The position numbers and the translations under genes were made by a program. A stretch of 64,000 nt of DNA from Gottfriedia acidiceleris (lineage in GTDB: Bacteria; Bacillota; Bacilli; Bacillales; Bacillaceae_G), in assembly GCF_002128425.1 (NCBI RefSeq), contig NZ_NESS01000014.1, positions 1 to 64,000 on the forward strand, given 5' to 3'. Below the pieces are notes generated by a model. The model did no database searches. It saw nothing but the letters and a program-made list of their open reading frames with translations, and was not told the DNA's origin. Of this stretch, positions 63,598 through 64,000 are shown piece by piece; the first letter of the stretch is position 1; the number at the start of each line of letters is the position of its first letter.

Positions 63598-64000
63598 TTG
63601 TATAGAAAACCTAAAGATGAAATAAGCGTCATTTTAGCACAGTATCATATTGTACCAAACTATTTTGAAACTGTTGGTAAGGTAGTTAAGATCTATACGA
63701 ATCAAGGTGTATTCGCACTAAAAGAGGCAAATGTGAATCGAGTCTATAGAAATAATTTGATTGAAAATGTTCGTTCTTTACAAGATAAAGGCTTTCGAAA
63801 TGTTGTACCAATTTATCATACTCAGAGTGGAGATTATATTGTTGAATTTAATACGAAGCATTACTATTTAATGCCTTGGATCGAAAGTGTTGATGAAAAG
63901 TCTGATGAGAATTTACATTTTCAACGAATGTTTACTTCATTAGGTAAGATGCACAACAGTACACAAAAAGAGAAAAAGGTAGACAAAGATCAATTACAAA
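63598..64000 (+). CDS. ysxE: Spore-coat-associated kinase-like protein YsxE, 3' end cut by the window
   Basis: The frame opens at TTG 63598 (AGTGAGAGTG ahead) and stays open to the window end, 134 residues. It reads MYRKPKDEISVILAQYH, FETVGKVVKIYTNQGVFALKEAN, LQDKGFRNVVPIYHTQSGDYIV and YYLMPWIES, the N-lobe of a CotS/YsxE-type aminoglycoside-phosphotransferase-like fold. YsxE follows spoVID in B. subtilis and takes part in coat assembly. The catalytic part lies beyond the window. Confidence 0.88.
   Translation, partial: MYRKPKDEISVILAQYHIVPNYFETVGKVVKIYTNQGVFALKEANVNRVYRNNLIENVRSLQDKGFRNVVPIYHTQSGDYIVEFNTKHYYLMPWIESVDEKSDENLHFQRMFTSLGKMHNSTQKEKKVDKDQLQ

Overview
The window is AT-rich DNA from a spore-forming member of the Bacillaceae. 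The evidence is the gene content and order: fadR-fadB-etfB-etfA, trxA, uvrC, lysC with a lysine riboswitch, yslB, sdhCAB, ysmA, gerE, gerM-rph-ysnA-ysnB, ysoA-tig-clpX-lonB-lonA-engB, hemAXCDBL and spoVID-ysxE. This is close to the corresponding Bacillus subtilis chromosome segment. The genus cannot be fixed from the sequence alone.

Layout. Positions 1-4.4 kb are an accessory patch: the end of a VanZ-like gene, an IS1111-type (IS110 family) element with two inactivating lesions and a long downstream non-coding end, a cupin gene, a DUF523 gene, and a second IS110-family transposase remnant on the minus strand that has lost its N-terminus and carries a frameshift. Positions 4.4-12 kb hold a small membrane protein, D-amino-acid aminotransferase, an NAD-dependent sugar-reductase-like protein, then fatty-acid degradation: lcfA, and fadR-fadB-etfB-etfA behind a FadR operator. 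Positions 12-17 kb hold small genes (a His-rich 76-residue protein, an FbpB-like basic protein, an acetyltransferase), trxA, a MarR regulator with a 14-TM drug exporter, and a PepSY-associated membrane protein. Positions 17-26.5 kb are uvrC, the L-box and lysC, yslB, sdhCAB, an unrecognised glycosyltransferase-like gene and a YsmA-type thioesterase that carries a second FadR operator.

Positions 26.5-39 kb break the B. subtilis order. Here lie T-box-thrS, a DUF2339 membrane protein, a GNAT enzyme, flavohaemoglobin hmp with divergent nsrR, murI on the minus strand, and a TPP-riboswitch operon for thiamine-precursor uptake (thiY, a thiamine-binding MTH1187-like protein, thiX, thiZ, a TatD-type hydrolase). 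gerE follows on the minus strand behind a good sigma-K promoter match. From 39.5 kb the ancestral order resumes: gerM, rph, ysnA, ysnB, two tRNAs (Gly-UCC, Arg-UCU), a DUF4240 gene, ysoA, tig, clpX, lonB, lonA, engB, a minus-strand potassium channel and LiaF-like membrane protein, then the complete hemAXCDBL operon for uroporphyrinogen precursors, spoVID, and the start of ysxE, cut by the window end.

Metabolic links: FadR joins fadR-fadB-etfBA to the thioesterase; EtfAB and succinate dehydrogenase feed the quinone pool; haem synthesis supplies SdhC and Hmp. The most unusual material is the IS1111-type element, whose non-coding end has short matches to both insertion flanks (a possible guide RNA); a nested stem-loop RNA candidate just after lysC; several exact palindromes upstream of small genes; and the thiamine-operon TatD hydrolase. 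No CRISPR array, prophage or secondary-metabolite cluster was seen.
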